Shown: piece after piece, positions 37,551-46,197 of the stretch
Layout: every line of letters begins with the position of its first letter
How positions within the stretch are numbered: position 1 is the stretch's first letter
Assembly (NCBI GenBank): GCA_902619805.1
Contig: CACNGC010000005.1
Span: forward strand, 1 to 64,000
Reading direction: 5' to 3'
Source: an uncultured SAR116 cluster alpha proteobacterium
Lineage (GTDB): Bacteria; Pseudomonadota; Alphaproteobacteria; Puniceispirillales; Marisalimonadaceae
DNA length: 64,000 nucleotides
Translations under genes and position numbers: made by a program
Notes under the pieces: generated by a model
The model's input: the letters and a program-made list of their open reading frames with translations, nothing else
Told to the model about the DNA's origin: nothing
The model's database searches: none

Positions 37551-38582
37551 ATGAAATCTCTACGAATTTATGGTCCATTAGACTTAAGGATAGAAGATTA
37601 TCAAGTTGATAATTTAGGCGCTAATCAAGTTGAAATTCATATTGCCATTGGTGGTATTTGCGGAACGGATCTACATTATTATAAACACGGTGGATTTGGA
37701 CAAATTAAATTAAGGGAGCCAATGATTTTAGGTCATGAAGTTTCTGGATTTATTTCAAAAATTGGCTCAAATGTAAAAAATTTGTCAATTGGACAATTAG
37801 TTTCTGTATCGCCATCAAGACCATGTAATAAATGTAATTTTTGCCTTAACGGAAATCAAATTCAATGCATGAATATGAAATTTTATGGCTCTGCAATGCC
37901 ATTCCCACATATTCAGGGTGCATTTAGAGAAATATTAATAGCTGAAGATTTTCAATGTGTTCCCGCTGATGGCTTGTCTTCAGAAGAAGCCGCAATGGCA
38001 GAACCACTTGCAGTTTGTCTTCATGCTATAAAACAAGCAGGAAAGATTTTAGAAAAAAAAGTTTTAGTTACTGGATCAGGACCTATTGGGACATTATGCG
38101 TGGCAGCTGCCAGAAGAGCTGGAGCAGAAGAAATAATAGTTACAGATATTTCTACAAATGCTCTTTCGTTTTCAAATTCTGTGGGAGCAGATAGAGTTAT
38201 AAATGTTATAAAAGAACATGATCAATTAAAAAACTATCAATTTAACAAAGGGTATTTTGATATAGCTATTGAATGTTCGGGATCTGCGCAAGGTATTAGC
38301 GACTCAATAAATTGCCTAAAGCCTAAAGGCACCTTGATACAACTTGGTCTAGGAGGAGATGTCTTGATTCCTATAGTATCAGTTACAACAAAAGAGTTAA
38401 ATTTAAAAGGCTCATTTAGATTTCATTCAGAATTTGAATTAGCTGTTAATATGATGAAAAGAAAATTAATAGACGTAAATCCATTAATCACGCATAAAAT
38501 AGAGTTTAAAAACGCAATAGATGGTTTTGAACTTGCAATGAATAACAATAAAAAAAGTATGAAAGTTCAACTAGCTTTTTAA
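37551..38582 (+). CDS. idnD: L-idonate 5-dehydrogenase (zinc alcohol dehydrogenase family)
   Basis: A 343-residue medium-chain dehydrogenase. Catalytic zinc ligands in GGICGTDLHYYKHGGFG near 33-50 and GHEVSG near 62; structural zinc cysteines in CNKCNFCLNGNQIQC near 91-105; the Rossmann motif GSGPIGTLCVAAARRAGA near 172. YYKHGGFG followed by REPMILGHE fits IdnD rather than sorbitol dehydrogenase. Divergent from idnO. The substrate call rests on this motif plus the idnO neighbour. Confidence 0.85.
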   Translation: MKSLRIYGPLDLRIEDYQVDNLGANQVEIHIAIGGICGTDLHYYKHGGFGQIKLREPMILGHEVSGFISKIGSNVKNLSIGQLVSVSPSRPCNKCNFCLNGNQIQCMNMKFYGSAMPFPHIQGAFREILIAEDFQCVPADGLSSEEAAMAEPLAVCLHAIKQAGKILEKKVLVTGSGPIGTLCVAAARRAGAEEIIVTDISTNALSFSNSVGADRVINVIKEHDQLKNYQFNKGYFDIAIECSGSAQGISDSINCLKPKGTLIQLGLGGDVLIPIVSVTTKELNLKGSFRFHSEFELAVNMMKRKLIDVNPLITHKIEFKNAIDGFELAMNNNKKSMKVQLAF

Positions 38583-38586
38583 CCAT

Positions 38587-38691
38587 TTAGTACGCAAGCG
38601 AAAATACAAAAGTCTTCAGACCTAAAAAGAAAAAAAACAGAGTTACAATTATTAGGACACCTAATAATCCTTTACCTATTTCTTTAATCAT
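38587..38691 (-). CDS. putative 34-residue single-span membrane peptide
   Basis: A short open frame reading MIKEIGKGLLGVLIIV and onward through a run of Phe and Leu to a TAA. One hydrophobic helix spans about residues 9-31, with lysines before it. The ATG lies ten bases after the stop of the HTH/binding-protein regulator, with AGG (partly in that stop region) seven bases upstream, so coupled translation is possible. Function unknown. In an AT-rich genome a 34-codon frame can arise by chance, so the call stays tentative. Confidence 0.4.
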   Translation of the reverse strand: MIKEIGKGLLGVLIIVTLFFFFLGLKTFVFSLAY

Positions 38692-38700
38692 CGATTATAC

Positions 38701-39567
38701 CTATTTACTGTTAAAGTGGATCATACCAAGATCTTTAATATTATAACCCTTTAATCTTGAAGCAATATCAATAAATTCCATCGTTTTAGAAAATTGAAAA
38801 AGTTTTTGAAACGGATTTTCAAACCACGAAAATCTATCAATTACTAAATCAAATCTTTCTTCAACCACTGGAATAAATTTAAGTTTATACTTTTCTGCCT
38901 CTGATGCCAGACCAAGAGTTACATCAGCTTGCCCAGATAAAACTAATGATACAGCATCAATTTCAGAATAAACAATTTCTGTTTTGAGAAAATCTGATAA
39001 ATTCAAATTTTCACTTTCCAACAAATTTTTTAAATAATTATCTGCTCCTGAACCAGGTTGTCTTGAAACTAATTTTTGACCTTTAAAATCTTTTATACTC
39101 TTCATAGACCCATTAGTCGGCTTAAATATTAAACCTCTTTCTCTTTTTGCCCATTCCATAAGAACAAAATCTTTATCATTTAAATGCTCTTCAACACTTG
39201 TGATATTCCATTTTTTTGAAATAAAATCATAAATATGAATACCTGACGCAATTCCTTGATTTAATTTAAATCTTTCAAGCCCTTTATTACTCCCATCAAA
39301 AGACAAAGCTATACCTGATCCAGATTGTTTTATTGCATATTCGAGAAGAGGATCATGGCTTCCTAAAAATACATCTGGTAGATATTTTCGATTATCAACT
39401 GAATTATTTTTACCAGCTATCCAATTAGCAACTTCTTCTTTTGAAAATAGTAATTTGCCCATTACCCTTGAAAAGGGTACCTCTTCTTTAGCAACTAGAT
39501 CATAAACTTTTCTTGGTTTAACTCTAAGAAAATCAGCTAATTCATCAGTAGTAAAATAATCAGACAA
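38701..39567 (-). CDS. one-component regulator: excisionase/MerR-like HTH plus periplasmic-binding-like domain
   Basis: A 288-residue protein with no signal peptide. Residues 3-50 form a DNA-binding helix-turn-helix of the excisionase type (FTTDELADFLRVKPRKVYDLV, then GKLLFSKEEVANWIAG). The rest is a cytoplasmic binding-protein-like domain (PBP_like type) with SHDPLLEYAIKQSGSGIAL near 70, KGQKLVSRQPGSGADNYLK near 163 and GQADVTLGLASEAEKY near 210. This domain is related to molybdate/tungstate-binding proteins, so it likely senses the oxyanion inside the cell. TTG start. It is divergent from the ModE-like gene by 57 bases, next to fdhD, mobAB and moeA. Confidence 0.8.
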   Translation of the reverse strand: MSDYFTTDELADFLRVKPRKVYDLVAKEEVPFSRVMGKLLFSKEEVANWIAGKNNSVDNRKYLPDVFLGSHDPLLEYAIKQSGSGIALSFDGSNKGLERFKLNQGIASGIHIYDFISKKWNITSVEEHLNDKDFVLMEWAKRERGLIFKPTNGSMKSIKDFKGQKLVSRQPGSGADNYLKNLLESENLNLSDFLKTEIVYSEIDAVSLVLSGQADVTLGLASEAEKYKLKFIPVVEERFDLVIDRFSWFENPFQKLFQFSKTMEFIDIASRLKGYNIKDLGMIHFNSK

Positions 39568-39624
39568 GTTTTTATACCATAAAAATATTTAGTTTATTTT
39601 AACATTATATTCTATAATCAGTTA

Positions 39625-40011
39625 ATGAAAAGTAGATCTACAAACATAAAACGTTCTTCTCTGCCTCCTAATTTGGTAAAAGAGAATGATAATGGCATTC
39701 GAATAAAAGTATATATTCAGGGCCATATGATTGGAGCTGGTAAAATGGAACTTTTCAATTTAGTGCATCAAAAGGGATCTGTAAGGGCTGCAGCAAATTT
39801 TATGGGCATGAGTACTAAGCGCGCAAGACTTTTGCTAAACACAATTGAAGAGGCATTTCCTACTCCTATTTTAGAAAAGCAAAAAGGAAATAAAGGCACA
39901 CTTCTAACTTCTTTTGGCAAAGAATTATTAACAAAATATGTAAATTTGAATCAACATTTATCAGAAGAGGCACAAGAATTCATTCTATGGGCAACTTCTA
40001 AACAACGTTAA
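39625..40011 (+). CDS. ModE-like DNA-binding protein lacking a molybdate-binding domain
   Basis: A 128-residue protein containing only the winged-helix domain of ModE: KMELFNLVHQKGSVRAAANF near 38-57, MGMSTKRARLLLNTIEEAF near 58-76, and KGTLLTSFGKELLTKY near 90-105. E. coli ModE continues with two molbindin units; here the frame stops soon after the DNA-binding part. It cannot sense molybdate alone, so a partner such as the divergent HTH/binding-protein regulator may provide sensing. It begins the fdhD-mobAB run on the plus strand. Confidence 0.82.
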   Translation: MKSRSTNIKRSSLPPNLVKENDNGIRIKVYIQGHMIGAGKMELFNLVHQKGSVRAAANFMGMSTKRARLLLNTIEEAFPTPILEKQKGNKGTLLTSFGKELLTKYVNLNQHLSEEAQEFILWATSKQR

Positions 40012-40026
40012 AAATTAGGTTTGAAG

Positions 40027-40905
40027 ATGAAAAATGATAAAGAATTTCTAATATCACCGGATTTAAAAAATGATAATTTAACAAAAGAGATTGAAGGAGT
40101 TAACGAAGCAGGTGAATGCGTAAAACTTCCTGTAGTTAAAGAGATACCTTTAACGATTTATCTTAATAAACAAGAAATTGTAACTGCTATGACACTAGGT
40201 GATATGCCTGATCTTCTTGCAGTTGGATATTTATTAAACCAAAACATGCTCAAAAAAAATGATGCGATTTCTAAAGTTACTTATGATGAAGACTTACAAG
40301 TTGTAATAGTAAGAACAAAAAGAAGAACAAACTACGAAGAAAAAATGGAAAAGAAAATAAGGACAAGTGGTTGTGCTGTTGGAACTGTTTATGGAGATAT
40401 AATGGATGATTTCTCATCTATAAATCTTGACAAAACTACTAAAATAAAAACTTCGTGGATTTATTCAATTTCAAAAAAAGTTAACACTAGACCAAGCCTC
40501 TATCTAAAAGCTGGCGCATTACATGGGTGTGTTTTGTGTAAAAATGACACACCTCTTATTTATGTTGAAGATGTTGGAAGACATAATGCTGTTGATAAAA
40601 TTGCAGGTTGGATTTTTTTAAATAATGAGAATACTAGTGATAAAATTTTTTATACCACTGGAAGACTCACCTCAGAAATGGTAATTAAGACGGTTCAGAT
40701 GGGTATTCCTATTTTGATTTCAAGATCAGGTTTTACAGAATCAGGTGTAACACTTGCGAAACAGGCTGGCCTTACTTTGATAGGTAGAGCAAAAGGAAAA
40801 AGAATGATTATTGCTAACGGCATTGAAAGAGTTGTTTTCGATAGCGACATTACATCAGTCAAGAATGAAGACGTAATATCAGCACAACGATCTATAATTA
40901 GTTGA
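40027..40905 (+). CDS. fdhD: formate dehydrogenase accessory sulfurtransferase FdhD
   Basis: Carries sulfur from a cysteine desulfurase to the molybdenum/tungsten pterin cofactor of formate dehydrogenase. The protein has 292 residues from ATG 40027 (AGG upstream). Visible: EIPLTIYLNKQEIVTAMTLG near 39-58, the sulfur-transfer loop RTSGCAVGTVYGD near 114, GALHGCVLC near 161, VEDVGRHNAVDKIAGW near 179 and TTGRLTSEMV near 210. The loop has one Cys where E. coli FdhD has a CxxC pair; other alphaproteobacterial members I recall also have one. It precedes mobAB and serves the FDH encoded at 46-51 kb. Confidence 0.93.
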   Translation: MKNDKEFLISPDLKNDNLTKEIEGVNEAGECVKLPVVKEIPLTIYLNKQEIVTAMTLGDMPDLLAVGYLLNQNMLKKNDAISKVTYDEDLQVVIVRTKRRTNYEEKMEKKIRTSGCAVGTVYGDIMDDFSSINLDKTTKIKTSWIYSISKKVNTRPSLYLKAGALHGCVLCKNDTPLIYVEDVGRHNAVDKIAGWIFLNNENTSDKIFYTTGRLTSEMVIKTVQMGIPILISRSGFTESGVTLAKQAGLTLIGRAKGKRMIIANGIERVVFDSDITSVKNEDVISAQRSIIS

Positions 40906-40917
40906 GGCAATTTAAAT

Positions 40918-42051
40918 TTGAAAAAAAATAATGATATCATTCCGTGTGTTATTCTTGCTGGAGGGAAAGGAAGACGAATGGGTGGAAAAGAAAAAGCCCT
41001 TATCAACCTGCTGGATAGACCACTTATCTCTTATGTCTTAGAAAAAGTTTCAGGGAAAGCAGCACCTATTGCATTAAATATAAATACCAATTATGAAAAA
41101 TTTCAAAACTTTGGTTACGAAGTTCTTGAGGATCCACTAAAAGGACACTTAGGTCCATTAGTTGGTATTTTAGCTTCCTTAAATTGGGCAAAAAATATAA
41201 ACCAAAATTGGGTTTTGACTTTACCTTGTGACACACCTTTTCTCCCAAAAAATTTAACTGAATCTCTAATTAAAGCTAAAAATGAAAATCCCAATGTAGA
41301 TTTAGTTGTTGCGCAATCTAGAGGCTTTAACCATCCCGTAATCGCATTATGGAAAACTGCTAATAATTTAATTTTAAAAAAAGCAATTGAAGAAGGTATA
41401 AGAAAGATTGATATTTTTACTTCTCAACTTAAGACTGCTTATGTAAATTTTGATAACATTTATACATCAAAATTTGATCCCTTCACAAACCTAAACTCAC
41501 CAAGGGATTTAATTACTGCAAAGCAAATACTTGGGAAACTTCCGCCTATATTTGGTCTTGCTGGTTGGTCTGGCGCTGGGAAGACAACATTATGTACAAA
41601 ATTAATAGAAAATTTTACAAAAATTGGAATTAATGTTGGGTCTCTCAAACACGCTCATCATAAATTTGACATCGATAAACCAGGTAAAGATTCATATAAC
41701 CTTAGAAAAGCTGGGGCTCGACCAATGGTGATTTCATCAAAAGAGAGATTTGCTCTTATTCAAGAAAATGACAATGATGAAGAAAGAACTTTGTTTGAAA
41801 TGTTAGAAATTTTTGCCAAAAGTCCCTTAAATAAGTGTGATATAATTATAGTCGAAGGCTATAAAAACGAAAACTTTCCAAAACTTGAAGTTTTTAGACG
41901 TGAAATTGGTAAAACATTCTTACATGAGGATGATAGTAATATTTTTGCAATAGCTTCAGATGAGAAGTTAAATACTGATATTCCCTCTTTAGATTTAAAC
42001 AATATAAGCGCTATAACTGACTTATTAATTAAAAAATTTGAGATTGCTTAA
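40918..42051 (+). CDS. mobA-mobB: MobA-MobB fusion: molybdenum cofactor guanylyltransferase and GTP-binding adaptor
   Basis: A 377-residue fusion. Residues 1-200 are MobA, with the nucleotide loop LAGGKGRRMGGKEKA near 14 and LTLPCDTPFLP near 101, which joins GMP to the molybdopterin cofactor. Residues 205-377 are MobB, with P-loop GWSGAGKTTLC near 219, LKHAHHKFDIDKPGKDSY near 241 and VEGYKNENFPKLEV near 317. The product is the bis-MGD cofactor needed by the FDH alpha chain. TTG start, with GAGG ten bases upstream overlapping the fdhD stop. Fusions of the two occur in other bacteria. Confidence 0.92.
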   Translation: MKKNNDIIPCVILAGGKGRRMGGKEKALINLLDRPLISYVLEKVSGKAAPIALNINTNYEKFQNFGYEVLEDPLKGHLGPLVGILASLNWAKNINQNWVLTLPCDTPFLPKNLTESLIKAKNENPNVDLVVAQSRGFNHPVIALWKTANNLILKKAIEEGIRKIDIFTSQLKTAYVNFDNIYTSKFDPFTNLNSPRDLITAKQILGKLPPIFGLAGWSGAGKTTLCTKLIENFTKIGINVGSLKHAHHKFDIDKPGKDSYNLRKAGARPMVISSKERFALIQENDNDEERTLFEMLEIFAKSPLNKCDIIIVEGYKNENFPKLEVFRREIGKTFLHEDDSNIFAIASDEKLNTDIPSLDLNNISAITDLLIKKFEIA

Positions 42052-42069
42052 ATATAAGTGGAGCATAAT

Positions 42070-42723
42070 ATGCCTAAAACCCAAAATACCAATAACACTG
42101 CGAAGCCAAAATTTTTAAATCTATGGCCAACTCAGTTTATGGAAATGTCATTACCTGGACATGAAAATGCAAATTCTGTGATTGCAGATATAGTATTATC
42201 AAACAATGCATCTCAAGAGAATATGACTGAAAATTATGTATCCCAAAATATTTTGGAAATGGATCATCCTGCTATGTTTTGGCTCAAACAATGTATTGAT
42301 AGAGCTGTATATGACTATGCACAACAATCAGGGGTAAATTATGAATTAAACTGGTCAATCCAAGGCTGGGGGAATGTTAACATGAAAGGAGATTATCATA
42401 ATCTTCATAACCATCCCCATTCATGGTTGTCAGGAACGTATTATATAAATGTTCCTGATCAATCAGATGCTGAAATATATAGATCTGACCTTAACCCAGC
42501 CTCAATTAGTTTTTTTGATCCACGCCCTCAAGCAAATATGAATTCAATAAGAGACGATAACCAAGTAGATCCTGAACATAGAGTTTTACCTAAGTCAGGA
42601 GATTTACTTTTATGGCCAGCATTTCTACATCATCTTGTACATCCTAATATGTCTGACTTTCCTAGGATATCAATTTCTTTTAATGTCATTGTTAAATGGG
42701 ATAAAAACCTTATACCTAACTGA
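42070..42723 (+). CDS. putative 2-oxoglutarate/Fe(II)-dependent oxygenase-family protein (TIGR02466-like)
   Basis: A 217-residue protein. The double-stranded beta-helix core is visible: WGNVNMKGDYHNLHNHPHSWLSGTYYIN (seen in two parts; metal ligands probably in HNHPHS near 118), then SGDLLLWPAFLHHLVHPN near 180 with the second His, and RISISFNVIVKW with the Arg that would hold 2-oxoglutarate. The ATG at 42070 has GTGGAG seven bases upstream. Its substrate is unknown, and its place at the end of the fdhD-mobAB run has no obvious cofactor-related reason. Converges with moeA. Confidence 0.75.
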   Translation: MPKTQNTNNTAKPKFLNLWPTQFMEMSLPGHENANSVIADIVLSNNASQENMTENYVSQNILEMDHPAMFWLKQCIDRAVYDYAQQSGVNYELNWSIQGWGNVNMKGDYHNLHNHPHSWLSGTYYINVPDQSDAEIYRSDLNPASISFFDPRPQANMNSIRDDNQVDPEHRVLPKSGDLLLWPAFLHHLVHPNMSDFPRISISFNVIVKWDKNLIPN

Positions 42724-42729
42724 TATCAA

Positions 42730-43960
42730 TTATAAGCATCTATGTTCAAAAGGATAAAATTTAAGAAGCTGTCCTACATTAACTGTCTCGTAATCCATAG
42801 GTATTTCTACAATACCGTCTGCACCAGTTAGAGAAGAAATTACACCCGCTCCTTTCCTTCCATGAATTGTCAAATAATCCCCCATTCTTTTTACTGATTA
42901 TTTTTGCTCTTAAATACTCTGCCCTACCTTTTCTTTTTTTATGCTCAAAACCTGAAGGAATTTTTATAGCTAATGGTTCTAAATCCACTCCACCCGCTTG
43001 TTTAATTAAAAGTGGTTTTATTAATAACTTTGAACAAACAAATGCAGCTACAGGATTCCCCGGTAGACAAAAAATAATTTTATTTTCCTTTCTTCCAATC
43101 GCCATAGGCTTACCTGGCTTCATAGCTAATTGCCAGACTAAACATTCAGCTCCAACATCTCTAATAGCATTTTGCGTGTGATCTTCAATGCCATCTGAAG
43201 CGCCTCCAGATGAAATTACTACATCGTTTTTTGATAAGGCATCAGCAAATTTTTTTGCTAACTCATTTCTGTTGTCTTTTACTATTCCTAAATCATGTAT
43301 ATTTAAAAATTTGTGATCTAATAATGAAAGTAACATTGGTTTATTAGAATCATAAATTTGACCTTTTAATCTATTATCCGTTTCAGTTGAAATCAGTTCA
43401 TCTCCAGTTGAAATCACTGAGACATTTAGTTTTTCATATATATCAATTTTATTATTTCCAGAAGCGGCAAGTTGCCCGATATCTGCAGCATTGATTAATT
43501 TTCCCTTTTTAACAACAATCTCTCCCTTTTTTAAATTTTCGCCTATTGGTCTCATGTTTTGATTTTGTTTTATTTTGTCATTGATAATCACTTTATTTTT
43601 TAATCTCTTGCATTTTTCATGCATAACGATTGTATCAATTCCCTCAGGCATTATAGCACCAGTATAAATTTCAATAGCTTGATGGGGTAAAATTTTCTTT
43701 TTAAAAGGGTGTCCTGCCTTAGCAACCCCAATAACTTCAAATTCTGTTTTAGGATTATTTATATATGTGTGGTGTAAAATTCCGTAACCATCTACAGCTG
43801 AGTTTGCAGTTGAAGGTAAATTTAACATACTTTTTATTGTTTTATAATTTATACGTTCTTTAGCTTTATGAATAAGAGATTGTATCTTTTCATCTTTTTC
43901 TAAAATTGAATCTTTTAAAAGATCCCTCGCAATTTCTAATTTTGTTGGTGTAATTGACAT
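42730..43960 (-). CDS. moeA: molybdopterin molybdenumtransferase MoeA, frame broken near the 3' end
   Basis: Inserts molybdate (or tungstate) into adenylylated molybdopterin. Residues 1 to about 360 are normal: NLPSTANSAVDGYG near 50, IYTGAIMPEGIDTIVMHE near 92, SVISTGDEL, VISSGGASDGIEDH near 250 and KPGKPMAIG then FCLPGNPVAAFVCS near 300. After ISKKNGG the frame that continues gives unrelated residues ending at 42779. Removing one base from the run of five C (plus strand 42879-42883) restores the typical C-terminus: IHGRKGAGVISSL, ADGIVEIP and VGQLLKFYPFEH, ending at TAA 42730. So the intact gene would span 42730-43960. Sequence error, polymorphism or a real lesion cannot be separated here. 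Confidence 0.88.
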
Positions 43961-43966
43961 AGATAT

Positions 43967-44677
43967 CTATCTTATATGACTAGAATATTTATACAAAAAA
44001 TTTTGTATTAACTTAATATCAATTGCAAAATTAACTCCAGCGTCAATGTCTGCTTCCTTTGTGTATATGGCGTCTACCATACCAACCAGTTCACCATCAT
44101 TATTTAACAATGGTGCGCCTGATGCGCCAGGATTAACAGACGCATCTGTTTGAATAAAATCTTCAATCGGATTGAAACCCAATTTTGTTCTATTAAGACC
44201 AGAAACAATTCCACATGATAAACTTTGACCTATACCAAAACTATTTCCTATTAGACAAACTTCATTACCATATTTTATTTTTTTAGATGCAACTCGAATA
44301 CTTTGCCCTTTTGTTTTTGATTTTAATATAGCTATGTCAGTTTTAAAGTCAGTCAAAACAACATCAACTAGCTCTGATTTGTTATTATAATCTTTGATTT
44401 CTACTATCTTTGCATTTTTAATTACATGCGCAGCTGTAAGTATATAGTTTGTCATTTTTTCCTTTGTGTCCAATGACAAATAAAAACCTGTACCAGCCGG
44501 CGCAATACCTGCAGGGGCTCCAAAACCGGGTTTATTGTATCCTGGCCAAGTTGGCAAAACAACTACAGTTGATTTGTAACCTTTTTCCCATACTTCAGAA
44601 TAATCGTGAGCAAGGGTACTAAAATTTATTAAGAATATAGTTAAATATAAAACTGATTTAATAGTTTTATTAACCAT
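43967..44677 (-). CDS. exported trypsin-like serine protease (S1/HtrA fold, no PDZ)
   Basis: A 236-residue protein with a signal peptide (hydrophobic SVLYLTIFLINFSTLA near 8-23). The catalytic triad is visible: His in LTAAHVIKNA near 81, Asp in DFKTDIAIL near 109, Ser in VNPGASGAPLLN near 187 (GASGAP instead of the common GNSGGP). There is no PDZ domain, so it is shorter than DegP/HtrA. It sits six bases before moeA and after a 40-residue peptide gene and the WD40-cytochrome gene, so a role in maturing or checking periplasmic FDH partners is possible but unproven. Confidence 0.82.
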   Translation of the reverse strand: MVNKTIKSVLYLTIFLINFSTLAHDYSEVWEKGYKSTVVVLPTWPGYNKPGFGAPAGIAPAGTGFYLSLDTKEKMTNYILTAAHVIKNAKIVEIKDYNNKSELVDVVLTDFKTDIAILKSKTKGQSIRVASKKIKYGNEVCLIGNSFGIGQSLSCGIVSGLNRTKLGFNPIEDFIQTDASVNPGASGAPLLNNDGELVGMVDAIYTKEADIDAGVNFAIDIKLIQNFLYKYSSHIR

Positions 44678-44694
44678 CTAAGGATTTATTAAGT

Positions 44695-44817
44695 CTATAG
44701 TCTTACATTTGAACTTGACATAACACTTGCAGTATCCATACCCGTACTTGTTAAAATCACGTATACACCTACTCCAATTATTATTGCAAACACACTACTT
44801 GTAAAAAACATTTTCAT
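44695..44817 (-). CDS. small membrane peptide (40 residues) between protease and WD40-cytochrome genes
   Basis: A short frame reading MKMFFTSSVFAIIIGVGVYV, then ILTSTGMDTASVMSSSNVRL. One hydrophobic helix lies at about residues 4-23, followed by a polar tail rich in Ser and ending VRL. A consensus AGGAG lies six bases before the ATG, which strongly supports translation. It is only 15 bases after the WD40-cytochrome gene. I recall similar very short proteins ending in VRL near comparable genes in other alphaproteobacteria, but cannot check. Function unknown; perhaps a membrane anchor or assembly peptide. Confidence 0.65.
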   Translation of the reverse strand: MKMFFTSSVFAIIIGVGVYVILTSTGMDTASVMSSSNVRL

Positions 44818-44832
44818 TTTAAACTCCTTTGT

Positions 44833-46182
44833 TTAGTTAGTAGCTTTTTTTAAAAAAATTACAAGATCTTGTCTGTCTTGTATTTTTTTCATTCTTTGTA
44901 TTGGCATCTTAGTACCTGGTGTCACTTTATCAGGTCCCTCATCAAATAACCTATTAATACTTTCTTCGTTCCATATTATATCAGAATCTATTAAAGCTTT
45001 TGAATATTTATACCCTTCTAATGTTCCAGCCTTACGCCCAAAAATTTTATAAAGTGTAGGACCTGCTCTTTTTTTCCCATTTTCTACAAGAGTATGACAA
45101 ACACTGCATTTTCTGGCAAATTGTTTTTCACCATTACTTACTTCCTTAATTGGATTAAATCTTCTGGCTGGCCCAGGTCTCTCTAAAAATTTTGGAGGAA
45201 AGTCAAATATTTGCCACCTTGTTAAAAAATCATCAAGACCTGCAACAATTAAAGAGGAATCATCCGGAAATAATATATTATCCCATATTGGTCCATTCAC
45301 AGCATTAAAATCCCTTACTAATGTCCAATTTTTAGTGTCTAATATTATCATCCTCCCCTTTGCATTACCAAAACTGATCATATTTTCCTTTTCTAGGTAG
45401 TACATGGATAATATAGGGACTCTATCTTCTTTTATGTTTAATATGATCTCATCTTTATCAAATTTATTTATACTTATTTGCCCATCTGTTGAACCATAAG
45501 CAATAAAATTTCTTTGTTCATCTATTTCAAATTTTGATATTCCCCATCCATTCTTTATTAAAGGCCTAATATATTCACCATTTTCAGCTTTCCAAAGTTT
45601 AATTTCACCATCATACCCTGAACTATATATATACTTATTATCTTTTGAGTATTGCACTGAATAAACAGGACCCTTATGCCCAACAAGTGAGTGTATTTTT
45701 TTTCTTTCTTTTAAATCCCACACTCCAACACTTCCATCCCAACTTGCTGACAATAAATACCTCCCATTTTTTGAAAACTCTAAGTCAGCAATTTTCCCTC
45801 TATGATTTCCTAGTTTAATTGGTTGTATTTCTTCATTAACTTTATAAATTTCATTTAATGACCATAGTAAGATATTGTTGTCATCCCCTCCTGATACTAA
45901 TAAATCATTTGCAGGTGAGAAACTAACCGCATTAACTGCAGCATCATGGCCGATTAAAGTAATTTTTTCTTTAATTGGATTTAAATCCCAGATTACAACA
46001 GAATAATCAAAACTAGCACTAGCCATAAGTTGAGCATTTGTTGACACAGCTAATCCTTTAACTGGACCCCCATGGGCAGTATATTGTTCAATTGCAATTG
46101 AACTTTTAACTATAAATAGAAAAGATATCATAATTAATTTATAAACTATGATATCTTTAATAGAGATTGTCTTAAAAAGCAT
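44833..46182 (-). CDS. WD40-repeat beta-propeller fused to a class I cytochrome c
   Basis: A 449-residue exported protein. After an N-terminal hydrophobic stretch (MISFLFIVKSSIA near 18-30) come about seven WD40-like blades: HGGPVKGLAVSTN, ASFDYSVVIWDL, GHDAAVNAVSFSP, ASWDGSVGVWDL, GHKGPVYSVQYSK, GYDGEIKLWKAE and a last blade near 320. A linker leads to a heme-binding CSVCH at 359-363 with RAGPTLYKIFGRKAG after it and the likely distal Met in GTKMPIQ near 426. A periplasmic one-heme cytochrome next to FDH gamma (16 bases) is a candidate electron acceptor or docking partner for formate oxidation. Confidence 0.88.
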   Translation of the reverse strand: MLFKTISIKDIIVYKLIMISFLFIVKSSIAIEQYTAHGGPVKGLAVSTNAQLMASASFDYSVVIWDLNPIKEKITLIGHDAAVNAVSFSPANDLLVSGGDDNNILLWSLNEIYKVNEEIQPIKLGNHRGKIADLEFSKNGRYLLSASWDGSVGVWDLKERKKIHSLVGHKGPVYSVQYSKDNKYIYSSGYDGEIKLWKAENGEYIRPLIKNGWGISKFEIDEQRNFIAYGSTDGQISINKFDKDEIILNIKEDRVPILSMYYLEKENMISFGNAKGRMIILDTKNWTLVRDFNAVNGPIWDNILFPDDSSLIVAGLDDFLTRWQIFDFPPKFLERPGPARRFNPIKEVSNGEKQFARKCSVCHTLVENGKKRAGPTLYKIFGRKAGTLEGYKYSKALIDSDIIWNEESINRLFDEGPDKVTPGTKMPIQRMKKIQDRQDLVIFLKKATN

Positions 46183-46197
46183 TTATTCTAATAATAT

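Noticed and set aside
39568..39624. Palindromes TTTTAT-ACC-ATAAAA and ATTATA-TTC-TATAAT between the two regulators
   Set aside because: Tempting as operators, but such short A/T palindromes are common in this background and do not match the tup repeats.
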